Below are positions 9,950 to 19,984 of a DNA stretch of 64,000 bases, one piece after another. The notes beneath the pieces are model-generated. The model made no database searches. It was not told where the DNA came from and worked only from the letters and a program-made list of their open reading frames with translations. The DNA is from Luteimicrobium album (GTDB taxonomy: Bacteria; Actinomycetota; Actinomycetes; Actinomycetales; Cellulomonadaceae). Within the stretch, counting starts at the first letter, position 1, and every line of letters begins with the position of its first letter. The position numbers and the translations under genes were made by a program. Location: assembly GCF_030161555.1 (NCBI RefSeq), contig NZ_BSUK01000001.1:4092001-4156000 (forward strand). Direction: 5' to 3'.

Positions 9950-11290
9950 TCACTTCGCGTTGAGCGTCTCCTCGATCTCCTGGTCGAGCTTCTTGGCGAT
10001 CGTCGGGACGTCGCCCCCGGCGGCGATCTCGGCGAACGCCTTCTGCAAGAACTCCTTCGACTCGACGGTCGCCCAGTTGGGTGACGCGGGCGTCAGGATC
10101 GCGTTTTGCGCCGCCTGCGCGCTCGCGAGGGTGAGCGCGTCCTGCGGCAGGTTGGCCGACGACGAGATGCGCGCCGGGATGAAGCCGTTGAGGGCCATGA
10201 GGTCCTGATAGCCCGACGACGTCATGATCTTCAGCACCTGGTAGGCAAGCTCGGGGTTCTTGGACTTCGCCGCGATGCCGAGGTTCGAGCCGCCCGCGAA
10301 CGTCGCGGCGACGGAACCCTTCTCCCTGCCGGGCAGGGCGAACGCGACGAACGAGTCGGGGTCGCCGACCGTGTCCTTGCACCCGCCGTCCTTCTTCGCG
10401 GACTGGATCTGGGCTGCGTTCCAGGGCGGCGCGGCGAGGTAGCCGATCTGTCCCTTGCAGAAGATCTGGGCCCCCTTGGTCTCGTCCGAGTTCGCCGGGC
10501 CGACCTTCTGGTCGTTGGCCTTGCGCATCACGTTCTGCGCCTGCGCGAGGCCGACGATCCCGCCCGACGACGAGAAGCCCGCCTTCCAGGTGCCGTCGTC
10601 CTCCTGCTTGGCGATGTAGCCGCCGTTCTCCCACACGAACGGCATGACGTCGTACCAGTCCTTGCCGGGCAGGTAGATACCCGAGAGCTTGCTCTTGCTC
10701 TTGTCCTTGAGGTTCACGCCCGTGGCGACGTACTCGGCCAAGGTCTGGGGGACGGTCTGGCCGGCGATCGTGCTCGACGACATCACGACGCGTCCAGCCG
10801 AGTAGTAGGGCGGCGCGTAGAAGCGTCCGTCGTAGGAGCCGATCTCGACGAACGACGGCAGAAGGTCGTCGCCGCCGAGGTCGTCCTTCTTGTCGGTCAG
10901 GTCGAGCAGCGCGCCGGTCGCGGTGAAGCCCGGGGTCTGGGTATTGCCCATCTCGACGACGTCAGGGATCGCGCCCTTGCCGTCGATGAGCTCCTTGGCG
11001 TAGTCGTCCTGGTAGGTGCCCCACGCCTCGTCCTTGAAGACGAGCTCGTTGCCGGGGAACTTATCCTCGAACGTCGCCTTGAGGTAGTCGTTCGCCGCCT
11101 CCTGCGCGGCCGACGGAGCGATCAGAGTCACCGTGATCGTCTGTCCCGTCGGAAGGGACGCCGGGTCGTCGCCGTCGGCGTCGGCCTTGCCCGAGGAGCA
11201 CGCCGACAGCACGAGGCCGGAGACGGCGAGCGCCGCGACCAACGGGACGGCGGCTCGCCGACGGGGCGAGGTGATGTGGTGGGACGACAC
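9950..11290 (-). CDS. Extracellular sugar-binding lipoprotein of an ABC transporter (first copy)
   Basis: A 446-residue family 1 solute-binding protein. GTG 11290 is preferred because AGAGGA lies about seven bases upstream. A signal peptide with lipobox LVLSACSS directs lipidation at the cysteine. The mature part has PDVVEMGNTQTPGFTATGALLDL and WENGGYIAK-type binding-protein segments. It lies at the distal end of the amino-sugar locus behind nagB, and a second binding protein is present at 15199-16539. The ligand is inferred to be N-acetylglucosamine, chitobiose or a related sugar, from context only. Confidence 0.85.
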   Translation of the reverse strand: MSSHHITSPRRRAAVPLVAALAVSGLVLSACSSGKADADGDDPASLPTGQTITVTLIAPSAAQEAANDYLKATFEDKFPGNELVFKDEAWGTYQDDYAKELIDGKGAIPDVVEMGNTQTPGFTATGALLDLTDKKDDLGGDDLLPSFVEIGSYDGRFYAPPYYSAGRVVMSSSTIAGQTVPQTLAEYVATGVNLKDKSKSKLSGIYLPGKDWYDVMPFVWENGGYIAKQEDDGTWKAGFSSSGGIVGLAQAQNVMRKANDQKVGPANSDETKGAQIFCKGQIGYLAAPPWNAAQIQSAKKDGGCKDTVGDPDSFVAFALPGREKGSVAATFAGGSNLGIAAKSKNPELAYQVLKIMTSSGYQDLMALNGFIPARISSSANLPQDALTLASAQAAQNAILTPASPNWATVESKEFLQKAFAEIAAGGDVPTIAKKLDQEIEETLNAK

Positions 11291-11435
11291 GGACGGTCCT
11301 CTCGATCGTGCTCCGGCTGCGCCCGGCCCGTCCGCGCACGGAGGGGAGGCGCGCACAGCCTACAAGGTGGTCCTGGCCGACGTGAGGGTCGTCCGACGAA
11401 ACCAGGCCGGGCGCGGGTCCCGGCACCGGGGGTGG

Positions 11436-12218
11436 TCAGAGACCCTGCCAGTCCGGCTTGGACTCGAACGTCTGCCGGTAGTAGCCGGCGAGCTGCAGCC
11501 GGCTGGCAGCGGCATCGTCGACGAGGACGGTCGCGTGCGGGTGCAGCTGCATGATCGTCGCCGGCCAGAGCGCACTCACAGCGCCCTCGGTGAGCTGGTG
11601 AACCGCCTCCGCCTTGCCCTTGCCCGTCGCCAGGAGGACGAGGTGGCGTGCCGACATGATCGTCGCCAGGCCCTGCGTGAGGCAGTGATGCGGGACCCTG
11701 TCGATGTCGTCCTCGAAGAAGCGTGCGTTGTCCTCACGGGTCTGCTGCGTGAGCGTCTTGATGCGCGTCCGCGAGGCGAGCGACGAGCCGGGCTCGTTGA
11801 AGGCGATGTGGCCGTCGGTCCCGATCCCGAGGATCTGCAGGTCGACACCGCCTGCGTCCGCGATCGCAGCCTCGTACGCGGCACACGCGGCCGGCAGGTC
11901 GTCCGCGAGCCCGTCGGGGCCCTGGACGGCACCGGGCGCGAAGTCGACACGCGAGGCGATCTCCTTCTCGATGACGTTCCGGTAGCGCTCCGGGTGCTCC
12001 GCGGGCAGCCCGACGTACTCGTCGAGCATGAACGCGCGCGCGCCCGCGAATGACAGACCGCTCTCGGTGTGGCGCCGCGCCAGTTCGTCGTAGACCTTGA
12101 GCGGACTCGAGCCCGTGGCAAGGCCGAGCACGGCGTCCGGCTTGGACCGGACGAGGTTCTCGATGGCGTCTGCCGCGAGCCGCGCGAGCTCTTCGGCGGG
12201 TGCGATGACAACTTCCAT
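11436..12218 (-). CDS. nagB: Glucosamine-6-phosphate deaminase
   Basis: A 260-residue enzyme converting glucosamine-6-phosphate to fructose-6-phosphate and ammonia. It shows LGLATGSSPLKVYDEL, the MLDEYVGLP motif and IGTDGHIAFNEPGSSL, the active-site region of NagB. Length is standard. It directly follows the ROK kinase, so imported amino sugar can be phosphorylated and routed into glycolysis. No nagA deacetylase is in the window. Confidence 0.95.
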   Translation of the reverse strand: MEVVIAPAEELARLAADAIENLVRSKPDAVLGLATGSSPLKVYDELARRHTESGLSFAGARAFMLDEYVGLPAEHPERYRNVIEKEIASRVDFAPGAVQGPDGLADDLPAACAAYEAAIADAGGVDLQILGIGTDGHIAFNEPGSSLASRTRIKTLTQQTREDNARFFEDDIDRVPHHCLTQGLATIMSARHLVLLATGKGKAEAVHQLTEGAVSALWPATIMQLHPHATVLVDDAAASRLQLAGYYRQTFESKPDWQGL

Positions 12219-12253
12219 GGCTACTCCATTCGCTCGGTGGTCGGCCGGGCCGG

Positions 12254-13249
12254 CTACTCGCTGCGCAGCCCGGCGAGCGCGGCGCCGACAGCCGCGATGG
12301 GCACGTCCGACGGCGCCAGCGAGACGCGGTCGGCGATGCGGAGGCTCTCGAGGAACGCCGACGTCGCCGCCTGCTCCGCCAGCGCCTCGCACAAGACCTC
12401 GAGCAGCGACGCGCCGACACCCGTCACGCCGCCACCGATGACGATCCGGCGCACGTCGTACGACAGCACCACGATGCGCAGGCACTCGGCCAGCGCGACC
12501 GCGAAGTCGTGCCGAATCTCCAGGGCACGAGGATCGCCCTCCGCGGCTGCCTGGAAGACGAGCAGCGGCGCGGGGACCTCGGAGGTGGTCGGCCAGAGCC
12601 GGGCCAGGGCGCTGCCGCTCGCGTAGAGCTCGACGCAGCCGCGCTGTCCGCACGCGCACACGGGACCGTCGGGACGGATCGGGATGTGGCCGACCTCCCC
12701 CGCGGCACCGCTCGCGCCACGACGCAGCTCACCACCCATCACGACGCCTGCCGCCATCCCCGTCCCGAGGGCCAGGTAGGCGAGGTCGTCGGCGTCGGGC
12801 CCGAGCGCGAACGACGCGCCGAGGGCCGCGACGTTGAGGTCGTTGTCCACGTGGACCGGGGTACCCCCGAGCTCGCGGCTGATCCGGTCCGCCAGGGGGA
12901 ACTGGTCCGCATGGATGCCGAGGTTCACCGCGTGGTGCACGGATCCCGTCTCGGGATCCACCAGGCCCGGCACACCGACGCCGACCGCACCGATCTCTCC
13001 GAGGCTCAGGTCCGCCGCAGCGGCGAGGCGCCGGACGACGTCGGACGCCGAGCGCACGACGCCGTCCCCGCCACGGATCGTCGGAAGGCGGACGGAGTCC
13101 ACGACCGTGCCGTCCGCGGCGAGCAGGACACCGAGCACCTTCGTGCCGCCGATGTCCAGCCCGACCGCGAACGTGCCAGGTCGCTGCTCCGCCTCGCCGT
13201 CCCCGATCGTCTCCGCGTAGGTCTCGTCGAACGAGGCAGAGATGCTCAC
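12254..13249 (-). CDS. ROK family sugar kinase (glucokinase/GlcNAc kinase type)
   Basis: A 331-residue protein without an N-terminal HTH, so a kinase rather than a repressor. The phosphate-binding loop VGLDIGGTKVLGVLL is at about residue 30, with VDNDLNVAALG, GASGAAGEVGHIPI and the zinc-binding CACGQRGCVE motif. Sited between permease and nagB, it probably phosphorylates the imported hexose or amino sugar. Specificity (glucose, GlcNAc or other) cannot be read from sequence. Start is a GTG two bases from the permease stop. Confidence 0.85.
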   Translation of the reverse strand: MSISASFDETYAETIGDGEAEQRPGTFAVGLDIGGTKVLGVLLAADGTVVDSVRLPTIRGGDGVVRSASDVVRRLAAAADLSLGEIGAVGVGVPGLVDPETGSVHHAVNLGIHADQFPLADRISRELGGTPVHVDNDLNVAALGASFALGPDADDLAYLALGTGMAAGVVMGGELRRGASGAAGEVGHIPIRPDGPVCACGQRGCVELYASGSALARLWPTTSEVPAPLLVFQAAAEGDPRALEIRHDFAVALAECLRIVVLSYDVRRIVIGGGVTGVGASLLEVLCEALAEQAATSAFLESLRIADRVSLAPSDVPIAAVGAALAGLRSE

Positions 13250-13250
13250 G

Positions 13251-14161
13251 TCAGCCCTTCACCGCACCTGCGGACATGCCCGTGACGAGCCTGCGCTGGA
13301 TGATCATGAAGAAGATCACGACCGGGAGCGAGAAGAGGACGGACGCCGCCATCTGCGCGCCGTAGTCGGTCGGCTGGTTGGGGACGTTGAAGGAGGCCAG
13401 CCACACCGGGAGCGTGTACATGCTCTGCGTCTTCATGAACACGTACGCCGTGAGGTACTCGTTCCACGCGAAGATGAACGCGAAAACGCTCGTCGCGATC
13501 ACCCCGGGAGCAACCAGGGGGAACAGGATGCGCCAGAGCGTGGTCCAGATACCGGCCCCGTCGACAGCAGCCGCCTCTTCCAGCTCCTTCGGCAGCGCGA
13601 TGAAGAACCCGCGCATCACCCAGATCGAGAAGGGCAGGACCGCCGCCACGTACGCGAGGATGAGGCCGATGTACGTGCCCAGCAGGCCCATCTGGTTGAA
13701 GGCGAGGAACTGCGGGATCAGGAGAGCACCGCCCGGGAGCATCTGCACGGCGATGATCACCACGAGGATCGTCCGCCGCCCGCGGAACCGGAACCGCGAG
13801 ACCGCGGCCGACGCGAAGAACGCGAGGGCGATCGCGATGATCAGGGTCGCGCCGACGACGATCACCGAGTTCTTGAGGTTCGTGAGGAAGTTCGCCTGCG
13901 TGAACGCCACGTAGAAGTTGTGGAAGGTCGCGGACGACGGCAGGAACTTCGGCGTAGTCGTCAGGATCTCGGACCGCGGCTTGAAGGCCGTGTTGATCAT
14001 CCAGTAGACGGGGAAAAGCCAGACGATGCTCAGGATCAGCGCGATGATGTTGCTGCCCGTGCGGTGACGCCGCGGACGGCGGTTCTTGGGGACGACCGTC
14101 CCGGGGTGACCTCGGGCGGCGACGGGACCGCGCCGTCGATCGTCGTCTTGTCGGTGGTCAC
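13251..14161 (-). CDS. Carbohydrate ABC transporter permease (MalG type), frameshifted in this sequence
   Basis: The core, from LFPVYWMINTAFKPRSEIL to the C-terminal MSAGAVKG, carries six membrane helices and the EAA loop (ELEEAAAVDGAGIWTTLWRI, residues ~190-210). The N-terminus VTTDKTTIDGA starts at a GTG overlapping the preceding permease stop (GTGA). It reaches the core only across a shift near 14100-14106 (one base missing in CCCGGGG). About 303 residues when repaired. It forms the channel with the MalF-type permease upstream. Confidence 0.85.
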
Positions 14162-15144
14162 AGGTCCTCCCCCGTACGAACGAGCCGCCGGATGTAGAAG
14201 CCCGTGAAGATCATCAGCAGGATCGTCGTGACGACGGCGATGGCCGAGCCGACACCGATCTCGAAGCTCACGAACGCTGTCTTGTACGTCCAGATGCCGA
14301 GGGTCGCCGTCGTGTCGTCAGGACCGCCCTGCGTGAGCAGCCAGATCTGGTTGAAGATGTTGAAGTCCCAGATGATCGACAGGATCGTGATCAGGGTGAG
14401 GGTCGGCGCGAGGAACGGGAGCGTGATGGAGCGGTAGATCCGCCACTCGCTCGCGCCGTCGAGCCGTGCCGCCTCGTAGAAGGCTGGGTCGATCTGGCTC
14501 TGCGCCGCGTAGAGAGTCAGCGCGATGAACGGAACGGCCTGCCAGATCACGAGGAGCCAGATCGAGGTGAAGCCGAGCCATGTGTTGTTCGCCCAGCTCG
14601 TCTGCGTCATGTCACCGAAGACGTGCAGCTGGGTGAGCAGCCAGTTCACGACGCCGTAGCCCGGCTGGAAGAGCCAGTTCCAGACCTGCGACGAGGCGAC
14701 GTTCGGCATCGCCCAGGCGAAGATCATGGCGATCGTGAGCACGTACCTCATGACCGTGCCCAGACGTGTCATCAGGTTCGAGAGCAGCATGCCGATCGCG
14801 ACGCTGCCGCCGACGAGCGCAGCGGTGAAGACGATCGTCCGGACCAGCGACTTCCAGAACTCCGGATCGGTGAAGATGTCGGTGTAGTTCGCGAGGCCGA
14901 CACTGTCGTACGCGCCGGTGAAGAGCGTGCGCTGGTCCGTGTTGGTGAACGAGATCAGAACGAGCAGGATGATCGGGATCGCGGTCAGGATCGCCATCAC
15001 GAGCATCGCGGGCGACATGAGGAGCCAGGGTGCGCGGTTGCGCGACCGGGAGGCGGCCGGGCGAGGGCCCCGCGGCTGCCGTGACGCACCGGTCACGGCA
15101 GCCGCGCCCTCGCCTGCAGCAGTCGCTGCAGTCGGGATTGTCAT
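14158..15144 (-). CDS. Carbohydrate ABC transporter permease (MalF/UgpA type)
   Basis: A 328-residue inner-membrane permease with an N-terminal cytoplasmic tail of about 35 residues, six predicted helices and the EAA motif YEAARLDGASEWRIYRSITLP (residues ~222-242), which contacts the ATPase. No ATP-binding subunit gene is nearby. Streptomyces chitobiose/GlcNAc systems (Das, Ngc) also lack one and use the shared MsiK ATPase, which is the likely arrangement here. Confidence 0.9.
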   Translation of the reverse strand: MTIPTAATAAGEGAAAVTGASRQPRGPRPAASRSRNRAPWLLMSPAMLVMAILTAIPIILLVLISFTNTDQRTLFTGAYDSVGLANYTDIFTDPEFWKSLVRTIVFTAALVGGSVAIGMLLSNLMTRLGTVMRYVLTIAMIFAWAMPNVASSQVWNWLFQPGYGVVNWLLTQLHVFGDMTQTSWANNTWLGFTSIWLLVIWQAVPFIALTLYAAQSQIDPAFYEAARLDGASEWRIYRSITLPFLAPTLTLITILSIIWDFNIFNQIWLLTQGGPDDTTATLGIWTYKTAFVSFEIGVGSAIAVVTTILLMIFTGFYIRRLVRTGEDL

Positions 15145-15198
15145 CGAGGTTCTCCTACTGGGCTCTCGATGTGGAGAACCCGATGGTGACGGCTAGGT

Positions 15199-16539
15199 TC
15201 AGCCGTTGAGCGTGCTGTTGATCGCGTCGTCGGCGGTCTTCGCCGCGTCAGCGCTCGACTTCGAGCCAGAGGCGACGGAGGAGAACAGGTTCTCCATCAC
15301 CTTGTTGGCCTCGACCGTGGCCCACTTGGTCGCGTTCGGGGTCGAGAACGTCTTGCTCGCACCGGCGAAGAAGCCGGAGTTGATCGGTGCAGCGTTCGTG
15401 GCAGCCTGCGCCGCGAGCTCGTTGGTGTTCGGGATCCAGGGCTGAGCGGCGAGCTTCAGCTGGATGTCCTCGCTCGTCGCGACCTTGAGCCACGCAAGGG
15501 CGAGGTCCTGGTTCTGGGACTTCTGCGCCACGCCCCAGACCTCACCGCCACCGAAGTTGTAGGCCATGCCGTCACCGGACGGGCTCGGGAGCGCGAAGGT
15601 GCCGAGGTCGTCGAGGGTCAGCTTCTTGCCCGCAGCCTTCACGATCGACGCCGGGTCCCAGAGCGCACCGATGATCGTCGCGGTCTTGCCGTCCGCGAAG
15701 AGCTGCGTCTGGTCCGGGTTGTTCTCGCCGCCCGAGTTGAGCGTCTGCGACGCCTTGCTCGAGTAGGCGTTCTGGAACGCCTTGTACTCGTCGAGGCCCT
15801 TGACGCCCTTGTCCGAGAAGTCGGCTGCCCACTTGCCGTCCTGCTGCGTGGCGATCTTCGAGCCGGTGTCGAACGTCCAGCTGAGGCCCGCGTACCAGTA
15901 CTGACCCGGCAGGTAGAAGGCCGAGAAGTCCGAGGCGGTGTTCTTCGCCTTGATCTTGTCGAGGTCCGACTTGAGGTCCGCGTACGTCGTCGGGGCCTCG
16001 GTAACGCCGGCGTCGGCCCAGGTCTTCTTGTTGTAGATCACCGCGCGGTTGCCCGCGAACGACGGGACGGCATAGAGCTTGCCATCGACCGTGGACGGGT
16101 CGACGAGCGAGCCGAGCCACGTGCCACCCTGCTGGAGGGCGTCCTTGTACTTGCTGAGGTCGGCCAGGCCACCGGTCGCGGCGTACGTCGACACCTGGGT
16201 GTTGCCGATGTCGATGACGTCCGGCGGCGTGGTGGTCGCAAGGGCCGTCGTGAGCTTGGTGCCGATGTCGGCCCACTGCTGGGTCTCGACCTTCACGTCC
16301 GCGCCCGTGTCGGCCTTGAACTTGTCGTTGATGGCCTTGAGCGTCTCGTCGGTGTAGTCGCCCGACATCGCCCACACCGTGAGGGTCTTGCCCGAGCCGT
16401 CGACCGTGCCGATCGTCTTCTGGTCGCTCGCGCCACCGGTCTTGTCGTCGCCGCCGCTGCCGCTGCTGGAGCAGGCGGCCAGGCTGAGCGCAGCGACGGC
16501 GGTGAATGCGCCGATCGCCAGGGTGCGTGTCTTCTTCAA
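15199..16539 (-). CDS. Extracellular sugar-binding lipoprotein of an ABC transporter (second copy)
   Basis: A 446-residue family 1 solute-binding protein. TTG 16539 is chosen as start because AAGGAG lies five bases upstream and MKKTRTLAIGAFTAVAALS makes a proper signal peptide with lipobox LSLAACSS. Mature motifs include PPDVIDIGNTQVSTYAATGGLADLS and YNKKTWADAGV. It precedes the two permeases, so it is their natural partner. Similarity to the 9950-11290 protein suggests a duplicated, perhaps differently tuned, receptor. Confidence 0.9.
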   Translation of the reverse strand: MKKTRTLAIGAFTAVAALSLAACSSSGSGGDDKTGGASDQKTIGTVDGSGKTLTVWAMSGDYTDETLKAINDKFKADTGADVKVETQQWADIGTKLTTALATTTPPDVIDIGNTQVSTYAATGGLADLSKYKDALQQGGTWLGSLVDPSTVDGKLYAVPSFAGNRAVIYNKKTWADAGVTEAPTTYADLKSDLDKIKAKNTASDFSAFYLPGQYWYAGLSWTFDTGSKIATQQDGKWAADFSDKGVKGLDEYKAFQNAYSSKASQTLNSGGENNPDQTQLFADGKTATIIGALWDPASIVKAAGKKLTLDDLGTFALPSPSGDGMAYNFGGGEVWGVAQKSQNQDLALAWLKVATSEDIQLKLAAQPWIPNTNELAAQAATNAAPINSGFFAGASKTFSTPNATKWATVEANKVMENLFSSVASGSKSSADAAKTADDAINSTLNG

Positions 16540-16673
16540 CGCGTCTCCTTGAGTTGTGCGCGGGTGCGCATTCCAGGGTGTCCGACGGTTCCCACTGCGA
16601 TGGGCGCTCCGTCGGGCGTGGTCCACGTCCGGGCCACCTGCGGCCCGGGTCGTGAGGGGTGAGCCAGCGGAAG

Positions 16674-17835
16674 TCATGCGACCCCCATCTGGTTCGCGAG
16701 CACGAGGACGGCCGCGCCTGCGAGCACGTCGTCCTCGCCGAGTGACGCCATCTCGAGCCGAAGCTCGCTGGTGATGGCGGGCATCGTGCGGTCCCGGATG
16801 GTCGCGAGAGCGGCCTCGCGCAACGGCCCCCGAGCAGGTCCGCGGGACCGCTCAGCAGGACGTCCACGAGGTCGAGCGTGCTGATCACCGGCACCAGTGC
16901 CGTGCCGAGCAGCACGCCGACCGAGGCGAGGGCCGCCTCGGCAGACTGGGGGTCGAGCCCGTCGATGGCGCGGCGCAGGGCGGGCGCGGCCAGGACAGTC
17001 TCGAGGCAGCCGGTACGTCCACAGGCGCACCGCTCGCCGTCGGAGGTGACGACGGTGATGTGGCCGATCTCGCCGGCAGCGCTCCGCCGACCGCGCAGGG
17101 GCGCGCCGTCGATCATGACGCCGGCGCCCACACCCTCGCCGACCGTGATGACCAGGAGCCCGTCGCCGTCGGCGCCGCCGAAGGTGTACTCGCCGAGCGC
17201 GGCGATGTTGGCGTCGTTCGCGACGTGCACCGGAAGGCCCAGCCGCTCCGACAGCTCCGCGGCGAGCGGCACCCCGTACCAGCGGCGGTTGGGGGCCTCG
17301 ATCACGACGCCGTCCGCGTCGATGACGCCGGGCGAGCCGATGCCGACGCCGATGACGGGCTGGGTCGACGCTGCGAGCAGGAGGCGGACGAAGCGCGTGA
17401 GGAGGTCGACCATGTCGGAGCCGGTCCGGCCCTCGATGGGGAGCTCCTGCCGGTGGACGAAGTCACCGGTCAGGGTCGAGACCGCGCCGTGCATCACGGC
17501 GCCGTCGGTGAGGTCCACAGAGACGATCTGGAAGGCGTCAGTGCGCATCCCGACGAGGATGGCCGGCTTCCCGACCCGCTGGCCGGGGCGCACACCGAGC
17601 TCTTCGACGAGTCCCTCGGCGATGAGCGCCGCGACGAGGTCGGAGATGGTGACGCGCGTGAGGCCGGTGGCTCGCGCCAGGTCGGCGCGCGACGTCGGGC
17701 CCTCGTGGAAGAGGTGGCGCAGGACGAGCGACCGGTTGTGGGCCCGAGCGTGCTCGGGGAGCACCTTGGTGCTCGGACGGAGCGAGCTTCCGAGCCCTCT
17801 CCGGGCGCTCCCGCGCCGGTGACCGTCGTCGTCAT
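16674..17835 (-). CDS. ROK family repressor of the sugar locus, frameshifted in this sequence
   Basis: An N-terminal winged HTH (LRHLFHEGPTSRADLARATG, then LTRVTISDLVAALIAEGLV) precedes a ROK domain with VHVANDANIAALGEY, AAGEIGHITV and CACGRTGCLE. The last ~50 residues (PLREAALATIRDRT to QMGVA) need a shift at 16827-16831 (C5 run). The best N-terminus, MTTTVTGAG at 17835, needs another near 17775-17785. A GTG near 17770 would avoid the second shift. About 387 residues repaired. Being next to the binding protein, it probably represses this locus and releases on sugar binding. Confidence 0.75.
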
Positions 17836-18111
17836 AGCGGTTAGTAGACCCTCCTTACGAAGCGTCGTCAACTTTTCGCCGGTGACTGTGTCCATTCCGT
17901 AACCTTGTGCTCCACCTGCGGGCCCGACACCGTCCGTCCGTATGGCGGGCGGCCCCGCCCGCACAGCGCAGCCGCCAAGATCACGACTTGCTCACAAGGC
18001 CCGCGTGGGCACGCTCCCAGAGGTGTCGTCACGGTCGCGATCTGCCTACGCTGACGGTCCAGGCGCCGCCACGTCGGCATCGTCGCCGGCCACGACCCGG
18101 AAGGGAGCACC

Positions 18112-18492
18112 GTGCCCCACGCCCCCGCACGACCCCGTCCCGTCCCCGAGCTCGCCGCCTACCGTCGGCGGATCGGCCGGCTCACGGACACGGCCGGGAG
18201 CACGCACCGGGGGCTTCCCGTCGGGTACGTCGTGACTCGCGTCGTGACGCACTGGGACACGGTCGGGCCGCACCTGGCGCCCACGCACGTCAACCCCGTG
18301 GAGCGCCTCGAGTGGCGCGTCCACTTCGACGACGCCGAGACCGAGATCTACTGCGACGACGCGACCGTGCGGGGCACGCCCGCGCTCGACGCGCTCCGCG
18401 ACGGGCACCTGCGCCTCGGCGCGCGGGACCTGCATGTCACCTGGCTCGACGGCCCCGAGGCGGACGCCGCGTGGCACGACCTCGGCTGGTGA
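18112..18492 (+). CDS. Hypothetical protein
   Basis: A 126-residue soluble protein from GTG 18112, with GGGAGC about seven bases upstream. Charged, with DDAETEIYCDD and a C-terminal HDLGW. I do not recognise a family. It stands alone on the plus strand and ends just before a strong bidirectional hairpin shared with the tmRNA gene. Confidence 0.65.
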   Translation: MPHAPARPRPVPELAAYRRRIGRLTDTAGSTHRGLPVGYVVTRVVTHWDTVGPHLAPTHVNPVERLEWRVHFDDAETEIYCDDATVRGTPALDALRDGHLRLGARDLHVTWLDGPEADAAWHDLGW

Positions 18493-18510
18493 CCGGTTCA
18501 GGACGCACGA

Positions 18511-18542
18511 AGGGCCCGTCCGAGCGAACTCGGACGGGCCCT
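18511..18542. terminator. Bidirectional terminator between the hypothetical gene and ssrA
   Basis: AGGGCCCGTCCGAG and CTCGGACGGGCCCT form a perfect 14-bp stem with a four-base CGAA loop, flanked by GAAG and CTTC. It lies eight bases past the mature tmRNA 3' end. Confidence 0.85.
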
Positions 18543-18550
18543 TCTTCACG

Positions 18551-18918
18551 GGTGGAGGTGCGGGGAATCGAACCCCGGTCCGGTGACGCAGATCCAGGAC
18601 TTCTCCGGGCGCAGTCTGCTGCTGATTTTCTCGGCCCCAGCACTCACGCAGACAAGGTGCTGACGGGCTCAGTCAACTAAAAGTCCCTGCTACGCCGTTG
18701 ACGTGCGCAGCAAGCAGTGGCTCTCTAGATGACGCCAGGAACCGGGGCGAGAGCATCCCCGGGCTGACGGACTTCGAAGCCTCGCTCAGGCGGCGAGGGC
18801 GAAGTCGGTGCGCTTGGAATCGGCACCTATGGGTTTGCAGGCATCGTTAACGAGATAAGCCTGCGTTCTCGGCCCGCTTCTCCTCGAAGCACGACCACCG
18901 TCGAAACCGATCACCCCC
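18551..18918 (-). ncRNA. ssrA: Transfer-messenger RNA (tmRNA)
   Basis: Minus-strand 5' end GGGGGTGATCGGTTTCGAC and 3' end GGTTCGATTCCCCGCACC are the conserved tRNA-like ends. GGGGGTG pairs with CACCTCC to close the acceptor stem. The internal reading frame GCC GAT TCC AAG ... GCC GCC TGA near 18785-18825 encodes ADSKRTDFALAA, an actinobacterial degradation tag. The 3' CCA is not encoded (ACC followed by C). It rescues stalled ribosomes with SmpB, encoded close by. Confidence 0.95.
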
Positions 18919-19051
18919 GTGTGCAGTTGTCAACGCCCGGCTCCCGGAGGAACCCGACGACGACGCACGCCGGAGCGTGCGTGACAAGCCTACGGGATCA
19001 ACCGCGCGTCGGGCACCGGTATTCCGTCCGACGGCGGCGCCCGGGTGGGCT

Positions 19052-19467
19052 TCAGAGCTTGCCGCGGCTCACCGAGTCGACGAAGAGACCGGCGGCGATG
19101 CCCACGAGCCACGTGTCCTTCGCCAGGCCGATCCCCTGCGGCGACGGGCGGACGCTCCCGTCGCGCGTCGCGCCCGGCGTCTTGACGTACAGCCCGACCA
19201 GACCGCCCGAGAAGGCGCCCAGCGCCAGGGAGACCAGCGTCGTCGGGATGAACGGCACGACGAGCGCCACCCCGAGGGCGATCTCCGTGTTCGACAGGGT
19301 CCGGACGAACTTCGTCGGCTCCCAGTCCGCGAGGAAGGGTATGCGGCCGCGGCCTGGCCGTGGAGCATCGCGGCGTGCTCGTCGTCGACGCTGCGCTTGT
19401 CGAGGCCCGAGCTGAGGATGAACGCGCCGGCAGCGAGCCGTGGGAAGAGCTGGTGCAGCTTGATCAT
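19052..19467 (-). CDS. Small membrane protein (possibly DoxX-like), frameshifted in this sequence
   Basis: MIKLHQLFPRLAAGAFILSSG begins the protein. After AAAAYP the frame changes near 19337-19339 (one base missing in a GGG run) to give LADWEPTKFVRTLSNTEIALGVA and hydrophobic segments up to the end. Repaired length is about 139 residues with about three or four helices. The family resembles DoxX-like membrane proteins, but the assignment is loose. Confidence 0.6.
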
Positions 19468-19513
19468 GCAGCCAACGTACGGCGCCGCGCCCGATTCGTC
19501 ACCCGGTGCGACG

Positions 19514-19984
19514 TCAGGACAGCTCGCGGTGCCGCATCGCGCGCTGGGCCTCCAGGTTGTCCTGGCGCTCGCGCAGCGACTGACGCTTGTCGTACTCCTT
19601 CTTGCCTCGCGCGAGCGCGATCTCGACCTTCGCGCGACCGTCGAGGAAGTAGAGCTGCAGGGGGATGATCGTCTGGCCCTTCTCGCGCGTGCGCGCCTCG
19701 AGCCGGTCGATCTCCGAGCGGTGGAGCAGGAGCTTGCGCTTGCGCCGTGGCGCGTGGTTCGTCCAGGTGCCCTGCGAGTACTCGGGCACGTACACGTTCT
19801 CGAGCCACGCCTCGCCACGGTCGACGAGGACGAAGCCGTCGACGAGCGACGCCCGGCCCTGCCGCAGCGCCTTGACCTCGGTCCCGCTCAGCACGATGCC
19901 GGCCTCGAAGACGTCCTCGATGACGTAGTCGTGACGAGCCTTGCGATTGCTCGCGACGACCTGGCGGCCCGTGTCCTTCGGCAC
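19514..19984 (-). CDS. smpB: SsrA-binding protein SmpB
   Basis: A 156-residue partner of tmRNA in trans-translation. The family core is clear: [36 protein letters not shown] and LLLHRSEI, with a basic C-terminal [14 protein letters not shown] tail that enters the mRNA channel. It lies 600 bases upstream of ssrA on the same strand. Confidence 0.97.
   Translation of the reverse strand: MPKDTGRQVVASNRKARHDYVIEDVFEAGIVLSGTEVKALRQGRASLVDGFVLVDRGEAWLENVYVPEYSQGTWTNHAPRRKRKLLLHRSEIDRLEARTREKGQTIIPLQLYFLDGRAKVEIALARGKKEYDKRQSLRERQDNLEAQRAMRHRELS

Noticed and set aside
13242-14207. A plus-strand frame of about 320 codons across the MalG-type permease
   Set aside because: Highly charged Arg/Asp/Glu-rich shadow of membrane-helix coding on the other strand.
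16540-16677. Upstream start for the second sugar-binding protein
   Set aside because: The longer form masks the signal peptide; TTG 16539 has AAGGAG and gives a proper lipoprotein N-terminus.
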